Shown: positions 8,767 through 19,027, counted from the first letter of the stretch. The stretch is DNA of 64,000 bases from a bacterium (GCA_029933125.1 JAOZOU010000006.1:141408-205407); one strand, 5' to 3'. The notes: generated by a model not told the origin, from the letters alone. Translations and numbers: made by a program.

Positions 8767-9615
8767 ATGTACCCTATCAGTGTCATTGTGAGCACATACA
8801 AGCGACTTGACTATCTTGAGAAGGCATTGCTCTCGATCGAGTCCCAATCGATTGTTCCTTCAGAGGTAGTGGTTACTGACGATGGCTCCGGCGAATCCGT
8901 CATTGATTGCCTCAGGTCAATATCACCAAGGTTTGATTTCAGGATAAAACTCGTCATGCAAAAGGACATGGGCTTTCGGCTTGCCCGATGCAAGAACAAT
9001 GGGATTAGACTTGCTACAAATGAATTTCTGGTGTTTTGGGATCAGGATATAGTCGGGACAAAGCGCTATCTTGAGGTGTTTTGGAGTAACTCCCGTCGTG
9101 GGAGATTTGTCGTCTCATATCCCATAAGGCTTAGTCGGGATCAGACAGAATTGATTAGTGAGGAGACAATTCGTCGGGGAACATTTGCCGATCTTTTGAC
9201 CGACGAGCAGATAGCCCAGATTCAAAGGCAATATCGTAAGGACAAATTCTATTACTACATGAGGAAGATATTTCCTCACTCCTACCGGTATCCTAAGCTG
9301 CGGGGAGGTGTCTTCGGCATATTCAAGGATGATATTTTTAGGGTCAATGGTTTTGATGAGCAATATCAGGGATGGGGAAATGAGGACGATGACCTTGGGC
9401 GTCGACTCTATGCGATTGGTATAGCTGGCTATAATCCCTTTTGCGACGAATTTCCACTACACCTTTATCACCCACCCTATCATCAGGATGGCATGAGAGT
9501 GAACCTCGAATATCACCGCAGACGTGAGAAGGAGATTCGCAGGGGCAAGGTTAGACCTGTTTTTGGACTGGACAATCCCTCGGGTGATGATGAGCCTGAG
9601 GTAGTCGAATTTTGA
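8767..9615 (+). CDS. Family 2 glycosyltransferase
   Basis: A 282-residue GT-A fold enzyme. The N-terminus PISVIVSTYKRLDYL and VVVTDDGSGE form the nucleotide-sugar site. DQDI is the metal-binding DxD-type motif, and RGGVFGIFKDDIFRVNGFDE with WGNEDDDLGRRL is the acceptor and catalytic region typical of chondroitin-synthase-like GT2 enzymes with an added galactosyltransferase-type C-domain. It follows the glycerophosphotransferase on the same strand and completes a three-gene surface-polymer group. Sugar donor and acceptor cannot be inferred. Confidence 0.85.
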   Translation: MYPISVIVSTYKRLDYLEKALLSIESQSIVPSEVVVTDDGSGESVIDCLRSISPRFDFRIKLVMQKDMGFRLARCKNNGIRLATNEFLVFWDQDIVGTKRYLEVFWSNSRRGRFVVSYPIRLSRDQTELISEETIRRGTFADLLTDEQIAQIQRQYRKDKFYYYMRKIFPHSYRYPKLRGGVFGIFKDDIFRVNGFDEQYQGWGNEDDDLGRRLYAIGIAGYNPFCDEFPLHLYHPPYHQDGMRVNLEYHRRREKEIRRGKVRPVFGLDNPSGDDEPEVVEF

Positions 9616-9649
9616 ACCCTCACTGGCTTGTCTTCAGAGCGTACAGAGT

Positions 9650-12595
9650 TTAGCGGATGATGGCAATCTGGCACTCCAAAACCTGCTCACCAGCCTTTAG
9701 ACGTGCGTAGTAGATGCCCGGTGAGACGTGGGTGCCTGCCATATTTTTCCCATCCCACCTGGCAGAGAACTCCTCACCCGAAGGAAGCATGGTCAAGGTC
9801 TGTATGAGTCTTCCTCGCACGTCATAGATCTCGCATTGAGCTTTGCTGCCTCTATAGCCACTAAGGGAGAGCAGCAGTGGGAGGGGCGCGGGGTTTGGAT
9901 GGGCAGTGAGAAGAGGAACATCCCCGTGGACTGCGACCCCTGAGATTGACAGGCTATAGGCTGGACTCAGCGCGCTTGCCTTGCCGTGAGGATAATCATA
10001 GGCGCGTACACGCCAATAGACGGGACCACCTTCAATCAATCTCTGATCTATGACATGAGCGTTTGACTTGATGTTGGAAATGCGATCGATAAGGCTCTTG
10101 AATTGGCGATCTCTTGCCATCTCAAGCTCATACCATCCACCTTCTCCGCATGTCGAGGTCCATGCAAGGGTGGGTTGAGATTCAATCCATGCCATATCTG
10201 CAGCTTTGGGTGAGCTGGGTGGTGGTGTCATGCACGTAAACTCGTAGCATGCGATATCGCTGATGGAGGTCAGTGAAGCAGATGAACTTGAAGAAAGGCT
10301 GGCTGCAGAGCTGTCGATTGCAACAACAAAGACGAGATGCCTTCCGAGAAGAAGGGGTTGTGTAGTGAGTGTCCACGACACCTCTGTGCCGCTGTCCATC
10401 AAGGTTGCCTCCTGCCATGGGCCACGGAGGTTATCGATCTTGTAAAGGACCTTCATTATGCCATAGGCTCGGGGTGAGCGAAGTGAACTTGCTGTGCCGG
10501 TTAGCGTTGGCGTTCTCGAGGAGGTCGTGTCGCCCGGCAGCGAATCAATTGTAACTATGAGGCGTGGGGTGATTTTGTCTCTGAGCTTTATGACCTCAAC
10601 TGAATTTCTACCGTGGTTGGAGATGTAAAGTTTCTCAAGTACTGGATCATAGGCTATACCGTGGGGTTCCTCCCCGACAGGTATCTTCAAGGCTGATAGG
10701 AAATTGGCATCTATCACAAAAGCATCAGGGTAATCCCAGCTTACCGCATAAACCTTATCAAGGTAGGGATCTACTCTTACACCGAAGAGTCCCTGCTCAC
10801 ATCTAACAGGCCTTCGTGCATATGTATCCCCGTCTATAACAGTGATTTCACCATCAAGGCCACTTGATACATAGATGGTATTGGTATTGAGATTGAGACT
10901 TAAGGCTCTGGGCGTTGTCCCTACAGGCACAACGGTGCGTTCGAGTGTCACACCATCTATCACGGATATGGTCCGCTTATTGCTGTCAACACTGAAGATC
11001 TTGTTGGTTAGGGGATTGACATGAACCTGAGTTGGCCCAGGTCCAACCCTGGGAAACTTGGTGGAAAGCAGAGCTCCATCAACCACCGTGAGAGTCCAGC
11101 TTGTTCGATTGGGGATGTAGATCTTGTTTGTTTCAAGATTGATGGCAACATCGCATGGATATGCGCCCGTACGGACAAGGGTTGTATCAAGCGTCTTGGT
11201 GTCGATTATCGTCATGTCACGAGAATATCTGTTGGCTGTATAGACCTTGCCGGTGTTTGTGTTGAGCTCTATGCCATGGGCATAGCTCCCTATCGGCACT
11301 GTCAGCGTATCCCCATCGGGGTGTTTAATTGTGACTTTGTTCGCCCAGGCACAAAGGATGTAGACATCATCCGCGATTGGATCAACTATCAAACAGTTAG
11401 GCCCATCAGCCACCTTGAAGTTTGAAACTCCGTTCGTGTAGCCATCTATTACAGTAACGTTGGCGGTGTACCAGTTGGGGGTATAGACCTTGTGAGTCTC
11501 CATGTTAATCACCACAGGACCTGGTCCTCCACCAGCAGCAACTCTCGTGCCTGAATAATTCGCTGCCTCGAGAACACTTACCCTACTGGGTGCTGATGTT
11601 AAGACATAGGCTTTGTTTGTTATGGGATTCAGGATTAGATCCGAAGGTGTGCCAGAGACAGCCACTATGGCCGTATCGCCAGCTGAATTGACTTCGATTA
11701 CATGGCCGGGTGAAGGTAGGCTGACAAATGCTCTGTCTGAAAGTGCGTCGATGGAGAGATGATCAGGTGTAGCATGCAGGGCGATCTCAAGGGTTTCAAA
11801 GGAGTTGGTATTCACGATGCATAAAGCGTTGGAAGTGGTTGCGACAAAGAGGTGATGGGTTTCAGGATTGAGTGCAAGGTGAACAGCATTTCCACAAATT
11901 GGTGTGCTCACCAGGGAGTCACTATCGATTGCCAGCACCTTAAGAGAGTCACTGTCGAGAGCTATGTAAAGTTTGCCTTCGACAGGATCTATCTCGAGGG
12001 AATGGGGATCAGGTCCAACAGCATAATAGGTCGTATCGAGAGTTGATGGGCAGAAGCTAAGGAGAAGATCAGCATCACCTAGCGAGGCAAAGATTGTGCC
12101 CCGTTTAGGATCAACGGCGATTGCAGAAGGTGAGCCAGGGCATTTCAGGGTATCAGTGATAGCTCCACTTTGGATCGAGTAGATTGCACTATCGCCATCA
12201 CACGCCACATAGGCAGCTCCTCTCACCCCATCAACGGCTATCGCTACAGGCGATTGGCCAACGCTTACAAGTGAAGTATCACGCGAGTCCGTATTGAGTA
12301 TAGTAACGAGAGAGGACGGGTGAGCAAGATAGAGAAGGCGGCTTGCCGGATCGATTCCCATAGCGCAAGCCGGAGCAATCATAGGGATAATCTCGAGGTG
12401 TGATGTTGCCTCCTCGATGTAGGCAAGATCGGCGCTAGAAAGCGATATCCAAAAACCCCTTGAAATAGGATCCAGAAGGATAGCCTGAGGGTTTGATGGA
12501 AGATCTATATCGCCGCAGTGCCACATAGTAAAGGCAGGTGGGGTGAGTGCAAGAACAAGAGCGATAGCAACTGCTACCAGGCTGAGATGCTTCAA
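9650..12595 (-). CDS. Secreted YVTN-type beta-propeller protein with FlgD-like C-terminal sorting domain
   Basis: A 981-residue exported protein. After a signal peptide (VAVAIALVLALTPPAF) come about fourteen to sixteen repeats of some 43 residues with the pattern N-P-x-T-x-K-I-Y-V, up to about residue 670, giving probably two seven-bladed propellers. Two fibronectin-like or E-set segments follow (about 675-880). The last 85 residues are a FlgD Ig-like / type-A sorting domain (HPNPAP, CEIYDVRGRLIQTL, SPGIYYARLKAGE). TTG start with GGAAGGTGAC upstream. Such proteins sit on or outside the cell surface; binding partner unknown. Confidence 0.8.
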   Translation of the reverse strand: MKHLSLVAVAIALVLALTPPAFTMWHCGDIDLPSNPQAILLDPISRGFWISLSSADLAYIEEATSHLEIIPMIAPACAMGIDPASRLLYLAHPSSLVTILNTDSRDTSLVSVGQSPVAIAVDGVRGAAYVACDGDSAIYSIQSGAITDTLKCPGSPSAIAVDPKRGTIFASLGDADLLLSFCPSTLDTTYYAVGPDPHSLEIDPVEGKLYIALDSDSLKVLAIDSDSLVSTPICGNAVHLALNPETHHLFVATTSNALCIVNTNSFETLEIALHATPDHLSIDALSDRAFVSLPSPGHVIEVNSAGDTAIVAVSGTPSDLILNPITNKAYVLTSAPSRVSVLEAANYSGTRVAAGGGPGPVVINMETHKVYTPNWYTANVTVIDGYTNGVSNFKVADGPNCLIVDPIADDVYILCAWANKVTIKHPDGDTLTVPIGSYAHGIELNTNTGKVYTANRYSRDMTIIDTKTLDTTLVRTGAYPCDVAINLETNKIYIPNRTSWTLTVVDGALLSTKFPRVGPGPTQVHVNPLTNKIFSVDSNKRTISVIDGVTLERTVVPVGTTPRALSLNLNTNTIYVSSGLDGEITVIDGDTYARRPVRCEQGLFGVRVDPYLDKVYAVSWDYPDAFVIDANFLSALKIPVGEEPHGIAYDPVLEKLYISNHGRNSVEVIKLRDKITPRLIVTIDSLPGDTTSSRTPTLTGTASSLRSPRAYGIMKVLYKIDNLRGPWQEATLMDSGTEVSWTLTTQPLLLGRHLVFVVAIDSSAASLSSSSSASLTSISDIACYEFTCMTPPPSSPKAADMAWIESQPTLAWTSTCGEGGWYELEMARDRQFKSLIDRISNIKSNAHVIDQRLIEGGPVYWRVRAYDYPHGKASALSPAYSLSISGVAVHGDVPLLTAHPNPAPLPLLLSLSGYRGSKAQCEIYDVRGRLIQTLTMLPSGEEFSARWDGKNMAGTHVSPGIYYARLKAGEQVLECQIAIIR

Positions 12596-12658
12596 TTAGT
12601 CACCTTCCAACAAAAACTGCCGGTGAGTCGGCACAACTCCCGGCTTCCAACACATATG

Positions 12659-12687
12659 ATTTTACCACGCTAAAGCCCTTGAGTCAA
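12659..12687 (-). promoter_or_regulatory. Sigma-70-type promoter for the beta-propeller gene
   Basis: On the minus strand, TTGACT at 12687-12682, a 17-base spacer, and TAAAAT at 12664-12659, about 65 bases before the TTG start at 12595. Confidence 0.7.
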
Positions 12688-12712
12688 CTCGATCAGACAG
12701 GTGTGACGGGGA

Positions 12713-13495
12713 TTATGGGTGGGGACTCAAAGGATTGGTTCCTTCGGGATTGAGCTTCTCCAATATGGTCAGCCCGCTACAATTGGCATAATGTCTAATT
12801 AGCCAGCCATTGACTAAGTCAGTGAAGTTTGCCCTCTCATTGAATCTGCGGTTGAAAAAGCACTCGAGAGCCCTGATCACACCGCGCTTGTTGTTCCAGC
12901 CCAGACCCATCGAGCCATCCTTGCGAAAGAAAATCGTCCTGAGATTTGTGTCGTGGAAAAACACCTTCGCCTTCTTTGAAAGGTAGGGAAACCAGTGCTC
13001 TATTTCAGACAGGGTGTGCTCGAATAAGTGGCTGGTATCGATGAAGAGAATGTCGATGCTGGGATCTATTCCCCTGTCTTCACACCACCTCGGGAAAGCT
13101 CTGGCAAATTCTACGTCATCGCTCTTGACAAATGTCCAATTCTCGTAGGAAGAGGCTTTTGAGCAGTCATTAATGTCAACACTGATAAGCTTTGCATCAC
13201 AGAGTCTTGCTACTCGCTCAAATACAAAGGTTGATTCGCCGCCTCTTACACCCAATTCAACTATGAGGTCGGGATTAAATATGAGAGATTCGATGAAAAT
13301 TACCTCGAGGTGATCACTGATCCCTGAACGCTTAAGAGCCCTTTGCCTTATCTCATCAAGCTCACGGAATCCGGATGGGAAAAACCTTCTCTTGACGGGA
13401 ATCGAAACAAAGAGATTGTAAAGCTCGGTCAGGAGAAAAAATCCTCCTCTTAAAGGATTCCTGATGGCTTTTTTGATATCAGACTCTTTTGGCAA
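12713..13495 (-). CDS. Class I SAM-dependent methyltransferase (Methyltransf_24 / CmcI-like)
   Basis: A 260-residue protein with a SAM-binding Rossmann core: VELGVRGGEST (motif I, about residues 79-89), LISVDIND (acidic end of strand 2), and the DILFIDTSHLFEHTLSEIEHW block with the Asp and His typical of the cephalosporin-hydroxylase-like group. The ends are basic and helical. The gene starts with TTG behind a GGGGGGG run. These enzymes often sit in glycan or small-molecule gene groups; the glycosyltransferase genes nearby make a surface-glycan O-methylation role plausible but unproven. Confidence 0.72.
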   Translation of the reverse strand: MPKESDIKKAIRNPLRGGFFLLTELYNLFVSIPVKRRFFPSGFRELDEIRQRALKRSGISDHLEVIFIESLIFNPDLIVELGVRGGESTFVFERVARLCDAKLISVDINDCSKASSYENWTFVKSDDVEFARAFPRWCEDRGIDPSIDILFIDTSHLFEHTLSEIEHWFPYLSKKAKVFFHDTNLRTIFFRKDGSMGLGWNNKRGVIRALECFFNRRFNERANFTDLVNGWLIRHYANCSGLTILEKLNPEGTNPLSPHP

Positions 13496-13801
13496 TTGCT
13501 TCCCCCCCCATTGTTTCGTTGGAGATCTTATCGCCTGCCTTCGTCATCCCGACGATCTCAATCTCTTGAGGTCCTGCCTCCGATTATAAGAAATTCGCGA
13601 AGATTGTTCCATATTTTGATTTCCCACCACTGAAGTTGTGTTCGAATGATCGTTGATTGTAGATGCTTCTAGATTTGCTTGGTGAGAATCCGCCTTCTGC
13701 GCGCTATGACATGCACCTAACAATCTTTGGAGTGGAAGATCCAGAGCCAAGGTGATATAAGCGACAAAGGTGCACTATGAGGGAATACTTGAAAGGAGAA
13801 A
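13496..13801. other. Intergenic region between divergent genes
   Basis: Divergent spacer of about 306 bases. On the minus strand a TATAAT at 13595-13590 could serve the methyltransferase gene. On the plus strand TATAAG at 13756-13761 could serve the esterase. Neither has a strong -35. No coding or RNA gene is recognisable. Confidence 0.35.
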
Positions 13802-15031
13802 ATGATGCGATCGCCTGATCTTATGTGGAGCGTGTTTGTTTTGATCTTTGCTGCCTTCCTGTTGCTCTCCTTCGCCTTTGCTAGTACGGGTGAGAACAAG
13901 CATTGGGGAGGCGAGTTGGTAAAGTCACCCAAGATAGAGGCACTTAGGGCAAGGATATCAAAGGCAGATCCCGAAAGAATCGAGAGCATTCTGGATGAGT
14001 TTGTAAGCGAGAACAAAGGAAAGTTTCCTCTGATAGAGGATAATCTTGTGACATTTGTCTATCGTGGAAGGGTTGGACTCAAAGCTACCGTTCCCTCAGA
14101 TCTCAATCGCTGGGACGTCAAGGCTCACATTATGAAGCGACTGGATGAGACAGATCTTTATTACTTGACTTTAACTCTCCCAAGGGATGCCCGGATCGAT
14201 TACAAATTCTACGTTGACAATCTTTGGATGCTTGATCCTCTCAATCCGCAAACAGTGCTAGGTGGATTCGGTCCCAATTCAGCGTTTGCCATGCCAGGTT
14301 ATGTGCCGCCATCCGAGATCGAATATGTAGATTCCATACCTCATGGTAAAGTCACAGAGTACGATTTCACCAGCAATATCCTCAATAACACACGCAAGAT
14401 TCACATCTATCTTCCTCCGGGATATGATTCAGCGGGTGAACATCGCTATCCGGTCGTTTTCGTCCAGGACGGTGGCGAATACATAATGCTCGCCTCGATG
14501 ACCAATGTTCTCGACAATCTTATATTTGCCAAACGCATTCCTCCGGCAATTGGCATCTTCATCGATCCGGTAGATCGTAACTATGAATACTACGCCAATC
14601 CGAAATACGAACGCATGCTCATTGAGGAGTTGATACCTTTTGTACGAAAGAATTATGCCATTGCATCTCGGCCTCGCGAAACTGCGATAATGGGGGTCTC
14701 ACTGGGGGGAGCAATCTCACTGATGATTGCTCTCGACCATCCTGAGATATTCGGAAACTGTGGGTCCCAATCCGGTGCTTTTGGCATTGATGATGGAAAG
14801 CTCTATGATCTCGTCATGAAGCAGCCACTTAAGCGCGTTGCTTTCTATCTGGATTGCGGTAGATTTGGTGATCTACTCGAAGATAATCAGAAAATGGTGC
14901 ATCTGCTCAAAACGAAAGGCTATGCTCTTGAGTACAAGGAGTTCAACGAAGGTCACAGCTGGGGAAATTGGCGAGCTCACATAGATGATATGCTTGTTTT
15001 CTTCTGGGGAAAGGAAGGTGAGGGTCAATGA
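13802..15031 (+). CDS. Exported alpha/beta-hydrolase, esterase D / enterochelin-esterase family
   Basis: A 409-residue protein with a signal peptide (FAAFLLLSFAFAS). An early beta-sandwich E-set domain (about residues 75-165), related to those that bind glycans, is followed by the PF00756 hydrolase. The nucleophile elbow is GVSLGG (Ser near residue 300), the acid is probably in YLDCGRFGDL, and the catalytic His is in NEGHSWGNW. Start: ATG after GAAAGGAGAAA. It overlaps the next gene by four bases (ATGA), so the two are translationally coupled. Likely substrate is an ester outside the cytoplasm. Confidence 0.82.
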   Translation: MMRSPDLMWSVFVLIFAAFLLLSFAFASTGENKHWGGELVKSPKIEALRARISKADPERIESILDEFVSENKGKFPLIEDNLVTFVYRGRVGLKATVPSDLNRWDVKAHIMKRLDETDLYYLTLTLPRDARIDYKFYVDNLWMLDPLNPQTVLGGFGPNSAFAMPGYVPPSEIEYVDSIPHGKVTEYDFTSNILNNTRKIHIYLPPGYDSAGEHRYPVVFVQDGGEYIMLASMTNVLDNLIFAKRIPPAIGIFIDPVDRNYEYYANPKYERMLIEELIPFVRKNYAIASRPRETAIMGVSLGGAISLMIALDHPEIFGNCGSQSGAFGIDDGKLYDLVMKQPLKRVAFYLDCGRFGDLLEDNQKMVHLLKTKGYALEYKEFNEGHSWGNWRAHIDDMLVFFWGKEGEGQ

Positions 15032-16005
15032 TAAAGTGGCTCCTAATTACGGCGCTCTTATGGGGAGCTCTTAGTACACCTGCACTTGCTACATCGAGAG
15101 CGAGAGAGGTTGCTACCTTCTCGATTGTAGGATTTGATCCAGCCACTGGAGAGCTTGGGGTGGCAGTCGCATCGAAATTCCTAGCAGTAGGTGCAGTTGT
15201 CCCCTGGGCAAGAGCTGGGGTTGGGGCAATTGCAACTCAGGCATATGCGAATACCACCTATGGACCTGAGGGGCTTAGACTTCTTGAAACTGGTCTCAGT
15301 GCCCATGAAGTCATCGATAGCCTAACAGCCAGGGATGCTGATCGTGAGCGTCGCCAGGTTGGGATCGTTGATGCCCATGGCAATTCTGCAACATTTACTG
15401 GTAAAGAGTGCATTGCCTGGGCGGGGGGAAGAGCTGGGAAGCATTATGCATGCCAGGGCAACATCCTTGTGAGCGAAGCGACTGTCAACGCGATGGCCGA
15501 GACCTTCGAGGACACCGAAGGCGAACTTGCTATCCGTCTGCTTAAGGCTCTTAAAGCTGGTGAGGAAGCTGGGGGTGATTCGCGGGGAAAGCAGTCGGCA
15601 GCACTTCTTGTCGTTAAAGAAGGCGGCGGCTATCTTGGTCTTAACGATCGTTACATTGATCTTAGGGTTGATGACAACCCTGAGCCAATCGATGAACTCG
15701 GAAGACTGCTTAACATACAGCTGTCGTATTCGGCTCTCTTTAAGGCATCATCCCTCAGGGAGAAAGGGGATCTCCAGGGAGCTCTGGATCAAGCCAAAAA
15801 GGCAGTGGAAATAAACCCGGATCTGCCTGAGGCACTCTACGATCTTGCCTGCTATTATTCTTTGAGTGGTCAGAAGCAAGAAGCCCTCAGGGCACTTAAG
15901 CGAGCTATCGAGCTTGCTCCTCGGTTTAAGCAAATGGCAAAGGAGGATCCTGATCTTGAACCCCTGAAGGAGAACGTAGAATTCAAGGGAATTATATCAC
16001 AATAG
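15028..16005 (+). CDS. Exported DUF1028 (Ntn-hydrolase-like) protein with C-terminal TPR
   Basis: A 325-residue protein with a signal peptide (ITALLWGALSTPALA). Residues about 28-235 are DUF1028: it opens with ATFSIVGFDPATGELGVAV and contains GVGAIATQAYANTTYG and CQGNIL, a fold related to the N-terminal-nucleophile hydrolases. The last 90 residues hold two tetratricopeptide repeats (DLQGALDQAKKAVEINPDLP, YYSLSGQKQEALRALKRAIE). The start codon overlaps the stop of the esterase gene. Function of DUF1028 is unknown; coupling to an exported esterase suggests shared work outside the cytoplasm. Confidence 0.8.
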   Translation: MIKWLLITALLWGALSTPALATSRAREVATFSIVGFDPATGELGVAVASKFLAVGAVVPWARAGVGAIATQAYANTTYGPEGLRLLETGLSAHEVIDSLTARDADRERRQVGIVDAHGNSATFTGKECIAWAGGRAGKHYACQGNILVSEATVNAMAETFEDTEGELAIRLLKALKAGEEAGGDSRGKQSAALLVVKEGGGYLGLNDRYIDLRVDDNPEPIDELGRLLNIQLSYSALFKASSLREKGDLQGALDQAKKAVEINPDLPEALYDLACYYSLSGQKQEALRALKRAIELAPRFKQMAKEDPDLEPLKENVEFKGIISQ

Positions 16006-16463
16006 ACTTTGGAGCCTAGGCAATATTCTCATGAGAAGGGGTATATTTGCTAGGAGGTTCTGATTTCGAGAGTTCTCCCTGTCGCAAACATTGCTTCGTT
16101 TGCACCAACTGAAAGACGCAAATCCAAAAGTAGATGCAAAGGCTGATTTCTAAGATACCTTATCTTGATAGGTAACTTTAGTTGATGTGCTCGAAAGCCG
16201 ATTGGCCACGTCCGAGTGCCCTCCTCAGCGAGCCATGCCAACTCATCATTCCGCCACATCTAGAAAGCCAAGGCTCAGCAACTGGTGTCTTTTAGAGAAT
16301 TGTTTTCAAGTGCCTTTTGAGAACCGCATCGCCATTCACGCATCTAAAACAACAAGGGGACAGGAGAATACCTGGTAGCAATTACTTTAGAAGATCATTC
16401 ATCCATGCCTTGATCTTCTTGATCATGACCACAATTGCCACCCCTAAAGGAGCTGGAAGCAGT
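16006..16463. other. Region upstream of the broken DUF255 gene
   Basis: About 450 bases without a gene I can support. The DUF255 frame is open back to 16317, but those upstream codons do not resemble the family N-terminus. No clear promoter or hairpin stands out. Confidence 0.35.
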
Positions 16464-18202
16464 ATGAAGGATGAGCGAGGATCGGGTAACAGATTGAAGG
16501 ATTCTAAGAGCCCATATCTGCTTCAGCATGCAGACAATCCGGTTGATTGGTATCCATGGGGAGATGAGGCATTCGAGAAGGCAAAACGCGAAGACAAACC
16601 CATATTTCTTTCCATTGGCTATTCCACATGCCACTGGTGTCATGTTATGGAACATGAATCGTTCGAGGACAGGGAGGTAGCAAGGCTGCTCAACGCTACT
16701 TTTGTTTGCATAAAGGTTGACCGAGAGGAACGGCCTGACATTGATGAGATCTATATGTCGGTTTGCCAAATGATGACCGGGCGTGGAGGATGGCCGCTTA
16801 CTATAATCATGACGCCAGAGAAACAGCCCTTTTTCGCAGCCACCTATATCCCTCGCGAATCCCGCTATGGCATGACGGGTTTGCTTGAACTCATTCCCAG
16901 GATCAGGCAACTCTGGGAGAACCGGCGTCATGAAGTTGAGTCCGCTGCAAAACAGATAACGGTAGCACTAAGCGAAGTCAAGCAAACCACCTCAGATCAG
17001 GGGCTCAACGAGGGTATGCTCAAGGCGGCATATGAAGCGCTTGCCACAAGATTTGACAAGCGGAATGGTGGTTTTGGTGGGGCACCCAAGTTTCCCTCTC
17101 CAACTAACCTTGCGTTTCTTCTCAGGTATTGGAGAAGATACGCTGATCCCAAGGCACTGGAGATGGTTGAGAAGACTTTGAGAACCATGCGGCTTGGAGG
17201 GATTTACGACCATGTAGGTTTTGGCTTTCATCGCTATAGCACGGATGCCGAATGGCGAATCCCCCACTTTGAGAAGATGCTCTATGATCAGGCTCTGCTT
17301 CTTATTGCATACAGTGAAGCCTACCAGGCAACCCATAAGCCTTTCTATGCACAGACAGCTCGGGAAATTGCAACCTACGTCTTGCGTGATCTCAAGGCAC
17401 CTTGCGGTGGTTTCTATTCGGCTGAAGATGCCGACAGTGAGGGCGAGGAGGGCAAGTTCTATACATGGATGATTTCAGAACTTGAGAAGCCTCTTGGCAA
17501 AGCCGATGCTCGACGAGTTGCCAAGATATTCAATTGCTCAGAGCATGGTAACTTTACCGAGCAAGCGGGCGCATCCCCAAGGAATGTACTTTACCGCGGC
17601 CCGGGTGAAAACGGCGCATTGGGGATTGATGAGAAGGAGTTGGCAGCCTACATAGAAAAGGTGAGGCAGAAGATGTTTGCCGTGAAGGCACTTGGAGCAA
17701 GACCGCTCCGTGACGAGAAAATTCTCACAGATTGGAATGGGCTTATGATTGTTGCACTTGCTAAGTCGGGAGCAATCCTCGGCGAATCCACTTACATTGA
17801 GGCAGCAAGGCAAGCTGCCTCTTTTATCCTGGATGAAATGGTAATGGATGATGGAAGGCTTCTCCATCGTTACTATGATGGCGACAAAGCCATTGATGGT
17901 TATATTCAAGTTTTGATATGGCGTTGGGTCCAGCCTACGAGGTTGTGGTTGTTGGTAGGCGGAATTCCGAGGATTCACAAGAGATATTGAACATCTTAAG
18001 AAGCGAATTTCTACCCAACAAAGTGGTCCTATTTGTTGAAAGTTCAGATCTGGCTTCTACAACGGGTATCCTCCCCGATTTTGTAAAAGATTACACAATG
18101 ATCAATGACAAAGCGACAGTATATGTCTGTGAGAATTTCTCATGCCAGCAACCCACAAACGATGTAAAGAAGGTGCTCGATCTGCTGGCAATATCGCGCT
18201 GA
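16464..18202 (+). pseudogene. Thioredoxin-domain protein, DUF255/YyaL (SSP411) family, with internal deletion and frameshift
   Basis: Family members carry an N-terminal thioredoxin-like domain followed by an alpha/alpha-toroid resembling N-acylglucosamine epimerases, usually about 650-700 residues. Here the N-terminal part is normal ([50 protein letters not shown]). The toroid then breaks near 17910: the frame after DKAIDGYIQ runs into unrelated sequence ending at 17990, while the true C-terminus ([13 protein letters not shown], then VCENFSCQQPT) continues in another frame from 17918 to 18202. More than 100 residues of the toroid are missing between them, so this is a deletion plus a frame change rather than a simple read error. 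Start taken at the ATG preceding [11 protein letters not shown], after AAGGAG. Confidence 0.75.
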
Positions 18203-18265
18203 GCCATCACATCCTTTGGCTACTCTAGTAGACTGGAGCATTTAAGTTTGTTAGGGTTTTAGCAT

Positions 18266-19027
18266 ATGGCAGAAGGTCCACTGGTTCACTATTATGCCTC
18301 AAGACTTAAGAGGGTCCTCGATGGAAGATATGCGAGCATAGAGCTTCGGCTCCCCAGGTTCAAACCTTCCGAAGTCTCACTTAAGCGTGTTAAGGTCAGG
18401 GAGGTTGAGGCTTACGGAAAACAGTTTCGGATCTGGTTGGAGGGCGGCAAGGTTCTCTTTGTGCATCTCATGATGTGGGGATCTTGGGGCATATATAGAA
18501 AAGGGCAACCGTGGGAAAGATCCGGTGAAAGAGCCAGAGCGGTAATAAGAACTAGCACGCACGAGGCTGTTGTCTTCTCAGCCCCTGTTGTTCGCCTGCT
18601 CACACGCGAGGAGTTTGAGAATCATCCGAGATGGGGCAGGGTGGGTCCGGATCCTCTGAGGAAGGATTTTTCAAGAAAAGACTTCTACAATCGACTGGCG
18701 AAGCGCCCAGAAATGCCCATTGGTGAAGCTCTTCTTGATCAAAGCATAATCTCGGGTGTTGGAAACATTTTGAGGATAGAAGCTCTTTTTCGAGCAGGCG
18801 TTCATCCAAGAAGGAAAACCGCGGCACTCTCACCCCGTGACAGAAGAGCTCTGCTTCGATGGATTGTCTCATTTATGAAAAGATGGTTGGATGATAGGAA
18901 CAGCGCTTCGAGATGGATGAAGATTTATAGAAAATCCGGCAAACCATGCCCAAGGTGCGGTGCGAAGATTGAATCCTTCAGGCAAGCTGGACGAATAACC
19001 TTTGCCTGCCCCAACTGTCAATGCTGA
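18266..19027 (+). CDS. nei: Fpg/Nei-family DNA glycosylase
   Basis: Base-excision repair enzyme that removes oxidised bases and nicks the abasic site. The 253-residue length, the helix-two-turn-helix region (EALLDQSIISGVGNILRIEALF) and the C-terminal zinc finger (CPRCG about 15 residues before CPNCQC) are normal, and the finger's arginine appears in RQAGRIT. The N-terminus reads MAEGP, not MPEGP or MPELPE: the residue exposed after Met removal would be Ala instead of the catalytic Pro, with Glu next to it kept. NEIL3 uses Val at this position, so activity is not excluded. Closer to Nei than to MutM by its EGP start. Confidence 0.85.
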   Translation: MAEGPLVHYYASRLKRVLDGRYASIELRLPRFKPSEVSLKRVKVREVEAYGKQFRIWLEGGKVLFVHLMMWGSWGIYRKGQPWERSGERARAVIRTSTHEAVVFSAPVVRLLTREEFENHPRWGRVGPDPLRKDFSRKDFYNRLAKRPEMPIGEALLDQSIISGVGNILRIEALFRAGVHPRRKTAALSPRDRRALLRWIVSFMKRWLDDRNSASRWMKIYRKSGKPCPRCGAKIESFRQAGRITFACPNCQC

